DNA of 8,351 nucleotides from Candidatus Omnitrophota bacterium. Its GTDB lineage: Bacteria > Omnitrophota > Gorgyraeia > Duberdicusellales > 4484-171. Numbering within the stretch: position 1 is the first letter of the stretch; each line of letters begins with the position of its first letter. Shown here one piece after another: positions 6,692 to 8,351 of this stretch. The DNA lies in contig JAQTUC010000063.1 in the NCBI GenBank assembly GCA_028710385.1, positions 1 through 8,351 of the forward strand, written 5' to 3'. Position numbers and translations under genes: made by a program. The notes below the pieces were generated by a model, which worked only from the letters and a program-made list of their open reading frames with translations, was not told the DNA's origin and searched no databases.

Positions 6692-6720
6692 TCATAGTTT
6701 GAGCTGTTTTGCTTTCAAGG

Positions 6721-6987
6721 TTACTGTAAGTTGTTTTTATACGGGCACAGCCAGTCATTTTTCCAGGAAGTATTGATAATCTCACGTATAGGAACGCAAT
6801 TAAATTTCTCTCCGGCCAGCGTTTCTCTTTCGCCGAGTCTCGCAGAATATATTTCGCAAAAGCAAAGGCCGGTTTTATCTCTTTTAAGGTGCTTGCAAGG
6901 GTCATCAAAAGCGCCGCAACATCCTCCGCAACGCCTGCAAAGGCTTTCCCATTGTTCATTCTTCTGCCTTAAATAGCCATTTAGCAT
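6721..6987 (-). CDS. YkgJ/YcgN-type cysteine-cluster protein
   Basis: A small soluble protein of 88 residues with nine cysteines. Near the N terminus it has CRRCGGCC (C17, C20, C23, C24) followed by C31, C42, C44, C64 and C81. The CxxCGxCC start, a later Cys-rich IYSAR segment and a final WLCPY are the pattern of the YkgJ/YcgN (UPF0260-like) family, thought to bind zinc or iron; its biochemical role is not established. It is the first gene after the operon promoter. Upstream of its ATG there is no ribosome binding site, only the promoter, so it may be translated from a leaderless mRNA. A competing frame (6684-6959) overlaps almost fully but lacks any recognisable family pattern. The next gene, nth, starts 29 bases downstream. 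Confidence 0.8.
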   Translation of the reverse strand: MLNGYLRQKNEQWESLCRRCGGCCGAFDDPCKHLKRDKTGLCFCEIYSARLGERETLAGEKFNCVPIREIINTSWKNDWLCPYKNNLQ

Positions 6988-6995
6988 ATTATTGT

Positions 6996-7004
6996 ATTAT
7001 ATCA
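6996..7004 (-). promoter_or_regulatory. Extended -10 promoter for the eleven-gene operon
   Basis: The minus strand reads TGATATAAT: a perfect TATAAT hexamer (6996-7001) preceded by the TGn extension typical of extended -10 sigma70-type promoters. The best -35 candidate, GTGATT at 7018-7023 with a 16-base spacer, is poor, as expected when the TG extension is present. Transcription should start near 6989-6990, only 2-3 bases before the ATG at 6987. It lies just after the hppA terminator and is the only strong promoter seen upstream of the following genes. Confidence 0.7.
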
Positions 7005-7057
7005 AATTTAGGCGCAAAATCACGAAAAATGAGGCATTTGGACGTGCTTACGGCAAC

Positions 7058-7089
7058 AAAAAGGCAAAGCGGTTAAGCTCTGCCTTTTT
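7058..7089 (-). terminator. Hairpin terminator after hppA
   Basis: A 9-bp perfect stem (7058-7066 with 7081-7089) continues after one A-C mismatch with 3 more pairs (7068-7070 with 7077-7079) around a 6-base loop. Read on the minus strand it starts 19 bases after the hppA stop codon, and its 3' arm ends in five T. The A/T ends of the stem make it nearly symmetric, so it could also act on the plus strand, though no plus-strand gene needs it. It separates hppA from the next transcription unit. Confidence 0.8.
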
Positions 7090-7108
7090 GGAAATTATCT
7101 ATTTTTAA

Positions 7109-8351
7109 TTACTTAAACAGTGTATTGCTTATAATAAAAGATGCAAAAACTATAGAAACCATTGACATTAACTTAATAAGAATGTTAAGAGACGGCCCTG
7201 ATGTGTCCTTAAACGGATCTCCTACGGTATCTCCTACAACGCCTGCCTTATGCGCGCTTGAGCCTTTTCCTCCGTGGTGGCCTTCTTCAATGTATTTTTT
7301 GGCATTATCCCAGGCGCCGCCGGAGTTAGCCATCATTATAGCTAAAACAAAACCGGTTACAGTAGCGCCGGTTAAAAGCCCGGCAACAGCTTCAATACCT
7401 GCCAGCAAGCCTACCGCAATAGGTGCAGTTACTGCCAAAAGCGATGGTACGATCATTTCTTTTTGAGCTGCGCTTGTTGCAATTGTAACACAGCGGGCAT
7501 AATCAGGCTTGGCTTTACCTTCCATAATTCCGGCTATTTCTTTAAATTGCCTGCGCACCTCAACGACAATTTTTCCGGCAGCGCGGCCTACTGCGCGCAT
7601 TGTCATTGAGCAAAACAAAAACGGCAGCATTCCTCCTAAGAAAAGCCCGACTAATACTTTAGGGCTAAGCAGAGTTAAATCCAGGTTTACGCTTAACCCT
7701 CTTTGTTTAACTATTATGTCAACCTGGTCGCGATAAGCAGCTATAAGGGCAAGTGCTGTTAATGCTGCAGAGCCTATGGCAAAGCCTTTTCCTGTTGCGG
7801 CTGTGGTATTTCCCAAAGCGTCAAGCGCGTCAGTTCTTTTGCGCACTTCAGGAGGCAGATGTGACATTTCAGCATTGCCGCCGGCATTATCAGCAACCGG
7901 GCCATAAGCGTCAGTTGCAAGGGTTATACCCAAAGTTGAAAGCATTCCTACTGCGGAAATAGCTATGCCGTAAAGCCCGGAGTTAAAATTATTCGCACCC
8001 CCGCACAAATAAAAACTTATCATTATGGCAATACCTACGATAATTACAGGTATCGCAGTTGACATCATACCCACAGCCATACCGCCTATAATTACTGTTG
8101 CCGGCCCGGTTATGGCAGCGTCAGCAATTGAGCGCGTAGGCTTAAAACCGCTTGAAGTGTAATATTCAGTAACAAGGCCTATGAGTACGCCCGCGATAAG
8201 GCCGGAAAGCACCGAATAATAAACTCCGATATTTTTCATTCCAAGAGTGAAAATGACAAGAGGAAGGGAAATTATCGCAACCAAAAGCGAGCTGGCAAAT
8301 ACTCCTTTTCTTAAAGCTGCCAGAAGAACTTTCTGGTTTGCTTCTTCCCTG
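7109..8351 (-). CDS. hppA: Membrane-bound ion-translocating pyrophosphatase, C-terminal part (5' end outside window)
   Basis: This integral membrane enzyme hydrolyses pyrophosphate and pumps H+ or Na+ across the cytoplasmic membrane. The reading frame stays open to the window edge, giving 413 residues of a family usually about 650-770 long, so the N-terminal part is missing. A start at 8284 would be a TTG codon inside the conserved domain and is not a real start. Family hallmarks are visible: TDAYGPVADNAGGN (about 7883-7915), GNTTAATGKG (7784-7813) and, near the C terminus, GGAWDNAKKYIEEG followed by HKAGVVGDTVGDPFKDTSGP. Many hydrophobic helices alternate with these loops. The Ala in GNTTAA and the Gly three residues later match the K+-dependent subfamily; K+-independent enzymes have Lys and Thr there. 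The helix that decides between H+ and Na+ transport is outside the window, so the pumped ion cannot be called. Confidence 0.97.
   Translation of the reverse strand, partial: REEANQKVLLAALRKGVFASSLLVAIISLPLVIFTLGMKNIGVYYSVLSGLIAGVLIGLVTEYYTSSGFKPTRSIADAAITGPATVIIGGMAVGMMSTAIPVIIVGIAIMISFYLCGGANNFNSGLYGIAISAVGMLSTLGITLATDAYGPVADNAGGNAEMSHLPPEVRKRTDALDALGNTTAATGKGFAIGSAALTALALIAAYRDQVDIIVKQRGLSVNLDLTLLSPKVLVGLFLGGMLPFLFCSMTMRAVGRAAGKIVVEVRRQFKEIAGIMEGKAKPDYARCVTIATSAAQKEMIVPSLLAVTAPIAVGLLAGIEAVAGLLTGATVTGFVLAIMMANSGGAWDNAKKYIEEGHHGGKGSSAHKAGVVGDTVGDPFKDTSGPSLNILIKLMSMVSIVFASFIISNTLFK

Noticed and set aside
6684..6959. 91-residue minus-strand frame overlapping the cysteine-cluster gene
   Set aside because: It overlaps almost fully with the frame carrying the CxxCGxCC family pattern, has no recognisable motif, and its ATG lies inside that gene.
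7125..7466. 113-residue plus-strand frame
   Set aside because: Antisense shadow of the strongly conserved end of hppA.
8282..8284. TTG as a start codon for hppA
   Set aside because: The frame continues open upstream to the window edge with family-like sequence, and the family is far longer, so this is an internal Leu codon.

Overview
The window carries twelve protein-coding genes, all on the minus strand, at moderate to low GC and with almost no spare DNA. Gene order, the many AT-rich junctions and the mix of families (membrane pyrophosphatase, QueH, PilX-like pilin, small winged-helix protein, divergent polysaccharide deacetylase) suggest an uncultivated bacterium, possibly Omnitrophota or a neighbouring PVC/Elusimicrobia-type lineage. 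That placement is inference from gene style; there is no rRNA or marker protein to prove it. No RNA gene, mobile element, CRISPR array or long repeat was seen.

Reading in the direction of transcription (high to low coordinates): the window opens inside hppA, a membrane ion-pumping pyrophosphatase whose N-terminal part lies beyond position 8351. It ends in a convincing hairpin terminator (7058-7089). A clear extended -10 promoter (6996-7004) follows and appears to start a new transcription unit, with its predicted start only 2-3 bases before the first ATG.

That unit has eleven genes with junctions from an 8-base overlap to a 29-base gap. They are: a cysteine-cluster protein (YkgJ/YcgN type), endonuclease III, an intracellular GH5 glycosidase, a ribulose-phosphate 3-epimerase homologue, a membrane-anchored divergent polysaccharide deacetylase, epoxyqueuosine reductase QueH, a TIGR01212/YhcC-type radical SAM protein, D-aminoacyl-tRNA deacylase, a one-TM protein with a TonB-like C-terminal pattern, a membrane-anchored zinc ribbon protein, a small winged-helix protein, and (last) a PilX-like pilin. 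Counted with the cysteine-cluster gene, three loose themes appear: sugar and envelope metabolism (GH5, Rpe-like, deacetylase), tRNA quality and modification (QueH, perhaps the radical SAM protein, Dtd), and small envelope or pilus-related proteins.

No obvious new defence or mobile system is present. The points most worth a second look are the leaderless-type promoter, the Rpe homologue with a metal-ligand His replaced by Gln, the Dtd with changed active-site motifs, the signal-less GH5 coupled to the Rpe homologue, and the run of small uncharacterised membrane genes at the 3' end of the operon.
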